DNA of 64,000 nucleotides from Hymenolepis diminuta. Its lineage: Eukaryota > Platyhelminthes > Cestoda > Cyclophyllidea > Hymenolepididae. The notes beneath the pieces were generated by a model. The model did not search any database. It was given only the letters and a program-made list of their open reading frames with translations, and had not been told where the DNA came from. Of the stretch, positions 1-11,900 are shown one piece after another; the stretch's first letter is position 1, and each line of letters starts with the position of its first letter. The position numbers and the translations under genes are program-made. Location of the stretch: assembly GCA_900708905.1 (NCBI GenBank), contig CAADRB010000021.1, positions 1,336,741 to 1,400,740 on the forward strand, given 5' to 3'.

Positions 1-160
1 GAACTTGCTTGTACAGGCCAATCAATCCCACTCGAGAAGGCTTCTAAGAGTGGTGGAATTAGCTGGAAGGTTAGAGCACCTCGGGATGAGCTGGAACCGG
101 ACTGATTTATGTCCGTACTCGGTGGCCTGATGGAAATGATCTGTGGGCAACTACAAATAC
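1..160. repeat. Possible retroposon end, relatively GC-rich
   Basis: The stretch is richer in G and C than its surroundings and ends in actacaaatacaaatgcaac, a short iterated tail like the 3' end of some non-LTR elements. No protein motif is visible and no second copy was found in the window. Confidence 0.25.
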
Positions 161-1569
161 AAATGCAACATATAATATTATAAATGTATAATTCTAGCAG
201 GCGGCGCAATGTTATGTTAAAAAAAACATTGCTAGTCGCGCCTAGCTGCTTTTAACTGAAAAAAAGATACAAATAAATTGGAACGGTATGACCAACCATG
301 GAATTAGCTAAAACAGTCAACAAGCTTTAGATATGATAGACATTCTATCATCAGAGAAATTGGGAATCAAGTGACGAAAACTGAGCATTAGAACACCATA
401 AAGTGAATTCTATTCCCCGTGAGAATAATGTACGATTCAATACGTAGAATTGGGGCAAATTTAGACTTGTGGCGTCCTGACTCCAGTACCGGTAACTTAT
501 TGACGCTCTTCCTCTTTTTATATCAGATTAGATCCGTTTACTATTCCCTTAATTCATGCGATTAAAATAGCATTAGTTTTAGCAGCTTAGTCCCTTCCTG
601 AAATACAGCAAATTTGAAGGACAGAAGTCTTAAACCACCAACTTGAACAAACAAAATTTGTTCCAAACTCCTCTCAGCAGAGGAATAACTGTGAAATCAA
701 TGGGCAGAACAAATCAAAATTTTTGATTTAAGGTACGTTTGATATGGAATAAAAAAGTTAAACTTAGGTTGAAAAGAATTTTCAGCTAAATCCATATGAT
801 ACAATGGTTTCGTTCAAGATGAAATCGAACTGACGTTTAAGCGAAGAATTAAATTGGAATTTTACTTATCTCTAATCAGTTTGGCCAGTATTTGTTGGCA
901 TTATTCTCGAAAACTCAAGAAACTTTGCACTGAACAATAGATAAATGCACCATTTTAAATGTAGGAGAAAAGAACATGAAATATAAAAGACTACATTGGG
1001 ATATACAACAGTCAAATTATCACAAAATTCTACCTATCTCAGCTGCTTAATATCATGTCAGATAACTCTGACTTGGAAGAAAAAATGAAACGACTCTTCT
1101 GGATTAAACAACTGGTCAATAAACACTGGACATCCTGTATATGAATTTACCCAGTAATACAGTTGACGGTTCATAAAAGTTCTCCATTAAATAAGTACTG
1201 TACAATTCAAATCCACAAATCAAATTAAGTAGGACTTTTTGATTCCCAATTTCACTCTCAACATCTTTTCGATCTCCTACCCTTTATCGCTATTGAACTT
1301 ACTGTTAACCTATTTTAGTTGCTTTCCCAAAATTAAAAAGCAAATTTTTCAGAGCTCGCTGTGGACTGAAATAATAACATAAAAAAGACCCTCAACAGTT
1401 AGAATTATTTTTATTAATATCAACATTAAAAGTACATGAAATAAAACACTAAATAGAAGAACGCACAAATGAATAAACAAAATCGACCAATAGAATGCAT
1501 GCCAGCCAACTGCACTCATCCACTAAGGAGAAAGTGCGATTAACCAATCAGAAGTAAGGGGTGATTTAC
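161..1569. other. Plexin intron or downstream intronic sequence
   Basis: AT-rich. It holds one family-2 repeat (1095-1390) and a fragment of its start at about 285-330 (gtatgaccaacca). The next plexin exon (phase 2) was not recognised. Confidence 0.6.
1095..1390 (+). repeat. Dispersed ~300-base repeat (family 2), copy 1
   Basis: Has the family-2 blocks in order: actggtcaataaacactgga, cccagtaatacagttgacg, tccacaaatcaaattaagta, cactctcaacatcttttcga, and ttagttgctttcccaaaatt. Confidence 0.6.
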
Positions 1570-1733
1570 CTGGATGGAGAGGCACGGTAAGACAGCCAAT
1601 GGGAAGAGCTGCAAGCAGATTTGTGAGTGCAGGTGCCCTCAGTGACGCACCAACCACAAAACGGATCACGCTGTGCCAAACAGGCACCACAACTCTCAGC
1701 TGGTGAGCAATTGCACAAAGCCACTCGATACAC
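1570..1733 (-). CDS. Plexin exon: PSI domain
   Basis: The acceptor CTTTTCAG precedes GTG at 1733; the donor GTAAAT follows at 1569. The 54 codons plus two bases read VYRVALCNCSPAESCGACLA, then QRDPFCGWCVTEGTCTHKSAC and a closing W. The cysteine spacing and the DPFCGWC motif are those of the plexin-semaphorin-integrin (PSI) module that follows the sema domain. Phase 2 requires a further exon to the left, and none is recognisable in 1-1569. Confidence 0.92.
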
Positions 1734-4700
1734 CTGAAAAGCATGAAGCGTGAATGATGCACTTTTGTGTGAAATTTGAAAAGGGGAATATTTTATCTTT
1801 TCAAATACAAATAACTTTTTGTTTACAATCCATTAATTCAAATAGAATGAAATAAGCGAATAAAGTGAACAATAAGTAAATGGTAAACAAAGATAAGAAA
1901 GGTATCACTGTCCAGTCTTATGAACTAGCGAAGCATGAGATCTAAGCTACATCCTGCAATCAAACGAATAAAAGTTGATTTATGAAATATACGACCACGA
2001 AAATTTAAATAAGGTAAAAACTCAGATCTTGCAAAGCTCGGCACTCAAGACGATTGATCGCTATAGATCTAAGCATCAAACGACAAAACAAGTCTTCAAG
2101 AAAGTCCAAGACAAAACCCAGACAAGATGAAAAGTAATAACTGAACTACACAGGACAATTGAATTATTTAAAAATCGAATTAAAAATTTTTTTATGCCAT
2201 CAAGCATGTTGGAAGTTGACTTGTCAACTAGCTAGTCCAAATGTATGCACGTCAGCATGCCGATAGCATGGACGCAGAATATGAAACAATGAGAAATCCA
2301 AACATGTGAAAAAAGTGGCCATTCGCTAGCACAGTTTTACCCATCTCCATATTCTTTGCTGAGCCAGAGGTCGCTGCCCCTCATTCTTTGTATTTTTATT
2401 CATATTCTCCTCTTGCATAAATCTTAGAGACTTTCTCTTCCATATCAACCTGCTTCATCAATAAGACATTTCTTAATAAAGGCATAATTAAACAATGCTT
2501 ATTGCAGTTTTCTCATAAGTTAGAAGACTTTTTTTCAGTATCATCAATCAATCTGGTAAAATCATCAGCATACAAAACCGAAATACTTTTGAGACATTAT
2601 TTACTTTCTGGTTGCTGTGTTCAGTCTATCACTGATTTGAAAAATTAACTTCTACAATCTCTTCTCAAACTCAGAATGTCATTTTTAAACATAATATGCT
2701 AAGAAATCTCACAAGTCAATAATTCAATCGATTTGATCAATAAATAATGACTGAATTTCAAGATATTCCGAAATAAGACTTTATAAGTTAGGTTTTAAGA
2801 AATAGAGTGTATACGAAGTACAAAACTAACTGTGTCAATGTACTCAGAGCTTAATACACTGTGCGCCAAAGCATTTTGGGAATCCACTGAGCAGAAAAAA
2901 ATACGCACACAAATCGATATTGTATAACCCACTTAAGTCGAGTCAGGTTTCAAACAAAATAAACAGATAAGGGAATATCTGAGGCGTCATTTTTAATTAA
3001 TGTTATAAATACCGAAGATTATGTATCTTGAGAAACTGATTTGGTCAATAAATAGCTTCCGATGGCGTAACGGTCAATGAGTATGAAGGTAAAGTTGGAA
3101 ATCATGGATCCAATAATTAATGATATACATCCAGTGAATGGTATGGCTAAGCGTTCTAATCGAAATCGATAAAGAGAGGTATAGTTCTGTTAGACAAAAA
3201 AGGAAAATTTTTATCCAAGAAGAAGTGAATTAACAACTTATTGTTAATTATTCATAAAATTTGCATTTTTGTTTAGATGTGCTAAATTGCGGGGTTGTTG
3301 CCTTGCAGGATTTCGGAATAAAGCCTGCCTTTAAGACATTTACTTGTTATTGTTGAGTTTTTGGAATTGTAGCTACTTTGAAGATTAATCAAAGTTATAA
3401 CAAGTAGCACAATAGCACAAGCTATTTACCTTCTATGAAGATTGTAAAATGCCGAAAGCAAATAAAGTATTTGGTTTATCAACAAACTGTTGATTGCTCA
3501 ATTCTCTCCAAAATGTTTGAGAGGTTATCCGTAGAAACTAAGGTTCTTTCTGCAAAAATTGAGGCTAAAATGTCTCCTGATGCTTCTACCACTGTTTCTC
3601 TAAATTCTTCCAAAAAATTCTGCTCAACCTCCACTTGTACCCTTCTCTTAAAATAATTCCTACTGCAACTTCTGTTGAGGCGCCCAATGGTGACATGAAG
3701 TTGCAACCATCAGTTGGAGATAGTGTAAAAGCAACAAACTTCAGGTACTCAGTGGTATCTCCCATGCTTCAGGTCCTTTCAGTACTTATCTCCGACTCTA
3801 CCGCGGCCAAGAAACAATCAGTCTCGACGTTCATTCTGGTTAATAACCAGATAAATCAAATCAAATATATACTCTTCCTTTCCCCCCCCTCCCTTCAGAA
3901 TTCCTAAATCGTCCACACTTACCAAGGCTCTAAAATGTCTTGGTCAGTACAACCACATTCAAATTAAACAACAGATCGTTTGACGTTCTGAGCGGTTGAC
4001 ACTGATGAATGATAAACGCAAGCGACTCGAGGAAATGAATCTTGCTAAACTTGTTTCTCTCGCAAATGGAACAACGTCAAAAGCAATTGCTCAAAATGCA
4101 GACGAGACTGCACTTCCAAATCATCAGAATCTTACTTGCTCTCGAATAGACGTTCCTTGGTCTCACATTAAACTCAGCCTTGCTGGGCCTATCCGAAGAA
4201 CCTCCTATCTAATTCTAGTTGATTCACAGTGGCCTGAGGTTAAAACCGTTAAGTTTGAAATAACTCATACTGTCATTAATAGCCTCCGTGAAGTATTCGT
4301 CGCTCCTGAAATACTCAAAATTATGATGTCCAGAAATATCACCCAGTTCTCCTTTACTCTATTTGGTGACATTTTTTCGTAGGTTAAACATCTCTCCCTC
4401 ACTCCCCGCCTAATCTCAGCGGTCTGGAAGCTCAAATTATTACCGATGTGGAAAGGCTGTGAAAGAGCCTTTTACAACTACATACTTTAGGTGCCAGAGG
4501 ACGCCTCACGTTGGTGTCCAAATCTGAACATGCTATAGCAAAAATATCCGTTCTCGATACGCAGGCATGACTTCCGAATCGAAAGCGGATAGAAAGGAGA
4601 CTTATCTTCTTCCGGCTTGGCATTCTGAAACTCCACAGACCCAGTGCGATCATCAGTCCGATCGTTACTCTGGACGCTTCAGAAGACTTCGAGAAAGATT

Positions 4701-7700
4701 CAAGGCGGATCCAAAGCTCAAATATATGGGTAAACAACTTTCGCAGAGAGACGTTGGATAAAAATGAAAGAACTAAATTTACAATGTATGGTTAATTATT
4801 CGCAATATATACGTTTTTTTAAATGTACCAAACTGCACAATTTCGGAGTAAAGATACCATTAAGGCACTGTCGAACAATGAAATTTGTGGCTATTTTGGA
4901 GGTTAATTAGGTTATAACAAGTTCAGTGCGGGTTTCATCAGAGGAATTGTCCTCTGTTCAGGATGAGCATTGACCACTTCGCCGATGATACAGTGGTCAG
5001 CGTGCATATCTCTTAATTCGGAGGTCACAAAATCGATGCCCGATAACGTGGATAGCCAACCACACTGATTGATTCTGGTGAATGAAAGAGATCACGGAAT
5101 CTTATAAGAGCAGCTACAAGAGAAATATCGCCCCTTTACCGAAGTCAATTCTTACTAACATTTCTCTTGAGAAATTACCCTCAACGGACGTGGATATAGT
5201 CTTAAGGGGCTGGCTTAACAAGTTCAAGGGTGGTGAGATCCATTGTTTATCCAAGTTTCTATTCGTTACTCTATAAACTACATCCTTGTACCTGTTATGC
5301 CTTAGAAAAATGTCCCATAGTAAACACAATGAGATTTCAGATGTTATGAAAATTTGGTACAGTCAAAAAACATAAACGGAATAGAAAGCCTCTAAAAATA
5401 GTCGCCAACCTTTTCATCAGAGACTGCGAAGGCGAAGTGGCCGGTGTCATCCAAAGTGAGATCACGAAGAGGTCGCCGACGTGAGGTCAGCTGTTTGGAG
5501 GTGATGAGTCTAGCCTTTCCATCATCTTCCACTTCATACTGAAAAGGGCAAAGGACTGAGTTAAAGAACACAAGAAAAAATAAAACATTATTTCAAATAA
5601 CCATTCCTTTATAACTTTAGCGGAGTTTTGCTATCTCGATAAACACCAAATACATGATTCTTCCAATGGAAATGTACAAAATTTTGTAGAACCTTGACAA
5701 TAGGTAATAATGTGTAACTTTTGAAATAAAAGAAAAACAGGCTTGTGCATGACGGACACAAATAATGCTCAAGATCAGTCGCCCGCTGGATTGATCATTG
5801 TAATGGCCAGACACCTTCTCCTCCGACGTTTTAACTTGGCACGGTATGCTAAGATGCGATCTAGTAAAGACATGCTCTCCTAGGGCATTCTGAATATTTT
5901 ATATTTATTCCATGCAATTTTTAGCTATCCCATTCTATTCCTTAGATTGTAGGAATTGAGACGGGTGGAAGAACAATTCTTTACTGGTCACTTCAACCAT
6001 ATATAACCGATTCTCAGGTCTATTTTAATTGTTTGGATTAAGAGGGCTACAGATTTATATAAGATTAGTTTACATTATACCAACTTCATAACTGCTGTAA
6101 ATAAAACAATCGAAATAAAGTATGCGATCTTGATCACTCTTTTAAAATAATCCATAAATTTAACTTATGTATTTTCAATTTTACAATTTATCAGTTTATT
6201 AAAATGACGGTGTAGATACCTACATCATCCTGATACACTTATCTTTTCAAATGGTCTAGAAAAGGTCGTTGATAATAGCTGAGAAGTGGTTTATATAACG
6301 AAACTCGTTATAGTTCAATCGAATTGAGTTCTATTCATGCTAAACAGCGGCATAGAACAGTCCCACTCATTATACAAAAATTGCAAGTGGGACCTACAGC
6401 ACACCTCGGTTTTCTAAATATACGAATGTGGTTATAGAAAAAAGTGGCTCCGTTGTTTACATTCGACTAATTCTATTCGATTCGTACACTGTCTGGTTCA
6501 CTGTACAACGCTGGTTTTCGATGGTAAAAGAATGGAAAATAGATCTTGATACTGGCGTTAGGTACAGACTTGCAGTTTGGACAGAACAGGCTAAATGTCC
6601 ACACAGTGTGTCAAACAAGGAGAAAGAAGTGAGAGTGAAACTGGCTTTAAAGATCATCAAAGATACAAAGTAAACAAAGTGTGAATTAGCATTCACACAT
6701 GACGTAGAAGTGTCTGCCAAATTTTTTATGTGATTTTTTGTTGCCAAAAGCCACTCTGATCTAACGAACAATGCTTGAACTGAAAGCTCTAGACGGAAGT
6801 GGAAACCACCCGTTATTCATTGCCAGCCAAATAAAGTGCTGATTTAATAGCTCTGGCCACTATTCAAACCTTAATAACAATTATAATAATATGTTAGAGA
6901 TCAAATACTCGAATTTTGCAGTTGACATGAATTTCAGGATCGATACTCATCGATCCAAGTCTAATTATGCGGACGGCCAGCCGTATTGGCCAAATCTGGT
7001 AGCAGAAAAGAGGTAGCAGAATGCGAATTTTTAAAAATGCCGTTCCAGGATACCTTTTCTTCAGCCACTTCCTTTAATGAGTTTGGAAAGTAATCTGTGA
7101 ATTAGACGACGTTCCAAAGAATTAAGCTCTAAGTAAAATCACAAATCATCTATTCGGTTCAATATACTGTGTTGTTATTAAAGACGTTGACCCTTAATGA
7201 TATCTCATAAGATCAAGTGACTATACCTAATCCACAAATTAGAAGAAAATTATTAAAAAAACACAAGGAAATTTTAAAGATAAATGGATAGAGATCAGCA
7301 TATTAAAAGTAACTAATCATAAATATTTCATTATAACGTGTCAAGTTATTAACGGACACCGTATTTTGGAAACCTGTTTTGAGTGCAAAGACGGTGATAG
7401 GTCAATACAGGCGTACATACTCAGTTCGATGTAATGACCCCAAAGAGTTTACAGAAATTCTGTGAATTCGTAATTTAACTCCAGATGATGGTCCAGATGA
7501 ATGTTTAGGTATAAGTTGAATTTAAAATATGTTTATTCTTTTCACGTGCTTTTTATACAAAAACGGATTAACACATTATCTGATCATTAAAATAGAAAGC
7601 AACTTGTAAATCCCTCCCAATAATTTCAGTAATGTGTCCCCTGTACACTTCTTGCAATGCCTATTTGCTTAATGGTTCCATAAACCAAAGAACATGCATA

Positions 7701-8892
7701 AGAATGAACAGGAAAACAGAAGAAACCAATGAAATCAGAAATGAAATGGGAATCGCCAAATTCTCGTGAATTCAATGTCATTAAGTAATCCATTTTTTAT
7801 GATGAACACAGAGTAAGTGATGACGCACTGATGAGGACTTTGTTTCAGAGATACTAAAAATGAAGTCTAAATGTAAAATAAGCTAAAAATATTTTCGAAA
7901 TAAAAAACTATTTTCTCTTTTCTAAAGGGATTTTAAAGATCTCTCATTAGCATTTTACAAAAGGACACTGAAATAAGAACAATCTTATGATTCGGCAACG
8001 AAAATTTAATCTAAATGTTAAGTTATCAGTTGAGGAAATAATACGAACGAAAACTTTAGGCTTCTTTTATCTTTCAGCTGAAAATGAGGTTCGCAATTAA
8101 ATCTTAACATTTATCAGGGTTGAGAGACTTTCGTGATTCCTTTGAGGATTAATAAGGGTGGACGGATACACGTACAAACGTGTAATACTACCTAGTAATG
8201 TGAGTAAATGGAACACATAAACATTCCCGGTGGTGCAGTGATCAACTTGCACGTATGCCAAGTCAGAGATCAAAGCTTATCGATGTGCATTCAGTAACGT
8301 GGATAATTCTGACCAACAAGAGGAATGGAAGATTCCAAATTTCTCTGAAGAGTGACTAAGCTATTTTCCCTCTATCCAAGTTAAGTGATGTAAACACTTT
8401 CCATAAAGAATTTGGGAAATTATTTTTATAAACTACCAATGGAGAGTTTTATTGAGGTACAATCGTATTTTCCAATCCGTCCACAAATAAAAAATAACCG
8501 TTAGGAAGCGGTCTGAAGTTATTGCTTCTGTTCAAATATAAGAATTATTTGCCTGTTATGTCTTTACCAGCCTGATTCAGACTTGTAAAAGGCTTAGAAT
8601 CACACAGTCGAATTATAATAACGATTAACAGAACCACTTCTGCCTTGTTATCCACATTTTCCTGTTGGTTACTTACATCTGATTCATAATATTTATCCTC
8701 ACATCGAGCGATTGCAATCACCATCTATATTTACCCTTCCTAAGATAAATATTGAAATACACTTTCCTCCAGCAAAGACCTTGAAACGTTCCGAACAAGG
8801 TAAATGTATTACACCATCAAATTAAGCTAGAAAAAGTGCTTATTTGAAAATGTTCTTATATTTTGATATTAATAATTTGTTAATTTAATGAA

Positions 8893-8927
<35 letters not shown>

Positions 8928-11900
8928 CTGGGACGCCTGGATGAATACAGTCATGTCGACCCATTTCGGCGCCGAACTAGATAGTAATTTTTCAGTTGAA
9001 TCAAACACCACATTTAGATCAAATATGGAGACAGCAGCACATTTCAAAATAAGATACATTACAAAATTATTTTTAGTATTATCAGAATTATTAACCATTT
9101 CCGAATGGTATAACGGAAATTATATTATACTGATCGTCTTTAAGAGGTTTGATTGAGAAACTGTGGAATATTCTAAGTGATTACCAATAGGACTTAAATG
9201 TATATCAATTATAGAGGGAGTGAAGTCAAAAATACTTGCTTTGACAAGTTTTCCATCATCTGTAGTTATGACAAGGACTGTGAACTCCTCCGAAATACGA
9301 GTGATTGCCATACCGGTGACATCCACATCAAGTATCAAAACTGGCTGAGCAGACAAACGCTCCGACGGCAGAGATCCACTGATGGGATAATTCATCGGAT
9401 CAGAAGGACAGTAAGAGTTTTGCTTCAGTGTGGGAAGCTGAAAAACGGAAAAAATGTGTGAGATAGCATCGAATTACGGAAGCATATAATATTGAAAGTC
9501 CCGGTTCTAGAAAGCCAATATCTCTACCAATTCTTCAGCTAACAGCCATCAGAGCTAAATTCAAACCGAAAGTAACAGATTTAGAAATCTCAAGGACAAA
9601 AAGGGACTGATCAATCAATACTTAACTTCAGGCGTGGTCTTAGCTGTAAAATCCCAAACTCATCCTTTGATTACTTTAATATTGGCAGAATTAAATCATT
9701 CTCCAACTGGAATCTCGGACTTTAATCTAAGAGGTATAGAGTTCAAAATTATCACCCAGAGTGAATATTAACATACGTATTAATGCAGTGCTTCAAAAAA
9801 TATTATTTAGTATTTCGTATTAACGGACTTAGAGGCCCTCAATATATTTTAAGGACAAAAAACGAGCAAAAAATTTCAAGAATTGATGGAGAATTTGACT
9901 TACAAGGAAATCATCTCGATCACACTTTTTTGAATAGCCAGAGAGGTAAGATGGACCAGTGGAGGTTCTACCTGTCAGACAGTTGTAAATCACGATTCCG
10001 AAATACACATCGATCTAAGGAAATAAATGAAATAAAATATTTAGACAGTACTGTTTATTCAGTAGAACAAATTACAGTCGTTTGGGTTCGAATTTTCCCA
10101 CATTTTAGCCGAACAATGCTGAAGTGAGAACCATCATAAAAAAATGAGAACTAATTCAGCAGAAATAGTTTGTCTTTTCAATACCAGTTTCAGATATAAT
10201 GAAGTGCTGAGAATTTCCCATTACTTAAGAGTCAAATTCAAATAATTAATATTTTGTATCTTCCTCATTGGAATTAAAATCCTGGTCATTAGATGATAAA
10301 GCAGTAAAATTTATGTGAATTCATCATTCAATCATGTAACTTTATTTAGATATATACGAACTGATAACAATTCTCTATTGGTGTGTAAAAGTGAAATCAT
10401 TAATCCATCACCCCTATCCTATGTGTCGTTTTACTTCCTTGGCAAAAAACCCACAAATAGAGTGCGGTAGTAGGCGAAAAAAGGGTTATGAAGAATATTA
10501 CATATTACTAGAACAATGGTTGGGAGTATAAGTAGTATCTACTGCAGAAAGCAAAATGCTATATTCGCTGCCTTACTGTTTAATAAGAATGAGACTCGGG
10601 TCAAGTTGAGTTCTATTAAAACCGAGGGATGGATTCTGCACAACAAGGGATAAATATGCTACTGAGATAAAAATCGCCTTATAAAGTAGTACCTATTGCA
10701 AAATTTTGCGTTTAAGATCAACCCAGGGTCGGGATACCTATAAGAACCAGAACGTAGGTATCCTACTGCTAACATAATAATAATTCTTATCCTTTGCCAA
10801 AATTTCCCATTTTATACCCGCAAATATTCCGATATAGTAGCTTAATCTTATATTTGGTACTTGTCAGTGTGTTTATTCTCGAATAATACGAAGGATATTC
10901 GAGTCAAATAGCGTTTTATTCCACCCAAATTAGGCTTACACACATATGCAGCAGTGACGCAAAACGCAATTCTAATTAAGGCTCCAAATGACAGGTCGTA
11001 TTTGAGTTACCATGCGAATGTATGTGCAACATTCACGCGCATTATTGATCCCTTGACTATTCTACTTATTTGATTCTCCTGTAATTTATTAGATCACATA
11101 AATTCTGGCTTTAACATCCTAAGACTTCTTCATCTTTACCCCTAATAAACACTTAATGACTTGGTCCTAATTCCTAAAAACCATAAATTATATATTCAAT
11201 TAATAATGATGACCCTTTTACTATTGGTCTCTTCGACTTGAATGGACATAGCTTACTATGTTCTGCATACTTAAAAAGGTTAGCTACCTCAGTTCTGCTC
11301 TAAGATCGTCTTGTCTCCTTAACCTTCAGAAGAGAAAAATCAAATGAAGTGATAAGATCAACCATCATGGTTTAATAACCTGTCAATAAGCATTGAACAT
11401 CTTGGGCAAAATTTGTTCCAATCCAGTAGACGAATCATAAAATTTGAAATTTGAAACATGAACTACTCAGTTGAAAAATATTGTGCAACCCGAATCCAAA
11501 AATCAAATGAAGTATAACTTTTTGATGCTCTGAATTTGCCTTCAAAATATTTTCCATTCACTCCCTATATCATTTATTGAAATTTCCATATCTTGATTAG
11601 TTGCTTTCCAAAATAAAATTTTTTTTGTTTTTCTGTGAGTAATAATAATACCTCTGTAAGTATAATATCAAATATGAGCAGTAACCCGTGAGATGGGTAG
11701 GAGAAGACATTCTGTGGCCGCTCTTATGAGAAACTCGCCTTCTACTTTGTCTCCTGTTAACCACAATTAACCAGTGGGGTTATTAATCTAAAAAACTGGA
11801 TATCTACCAATAAGCACCGATCCCTTGACTTCTAACGTGCACGTTGAACACTATGCCAGTGATGCATTGGCCATTCTTTTACTCCTCTCATGGCCGGTTT

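Larger units (their letters stand above)
1734..5409. other. Plexin intron between PSI and last sema exon
   Basis: Contains the LTR element (3187-4925) and a SINE half. The remainder is AT-rich with nothing recognised. Confidence 0.75.
5539..9239. other. Plexin intron (GC-AG)
   Basis: Holds two SINE copies (6940-7105 and 8228-8405) and an AT microsatellite. Several open frames of 60-105 codons look like noise. Confidence 0.7.

Noticed and set aside
4430..4761. Open frames downstream of the integrase (both strands)
   Set aside because: No convincing retroelement motif could be identified; treated as decayed element sequence.
5410..5538. Ig-domain exon (LTLDDTGHFAFAV resembles an Ig F strand)
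   Set aside because: It joins the PSI exon in phase 0 and fits the last sema strands of plexin. The Ig cysteine is absent.
7825..7870. Hammerhead ribozyme core (ctgatga near 7829)
   Set aside because: No stem II followed by GAAA and no closing stems; chance match.
8941..9461. Plus-strand frames over the plexin exon (8941-9156, 9198-9461)
   Set aside because: These are shadows of the minus-strand sema exon or of repeat sequence.
9783..10127. 114-codon plus-strand frame
   Set aside because: No domain, and it lies inside a plexin intron. Part of it looks like a very degenerate SINE head.
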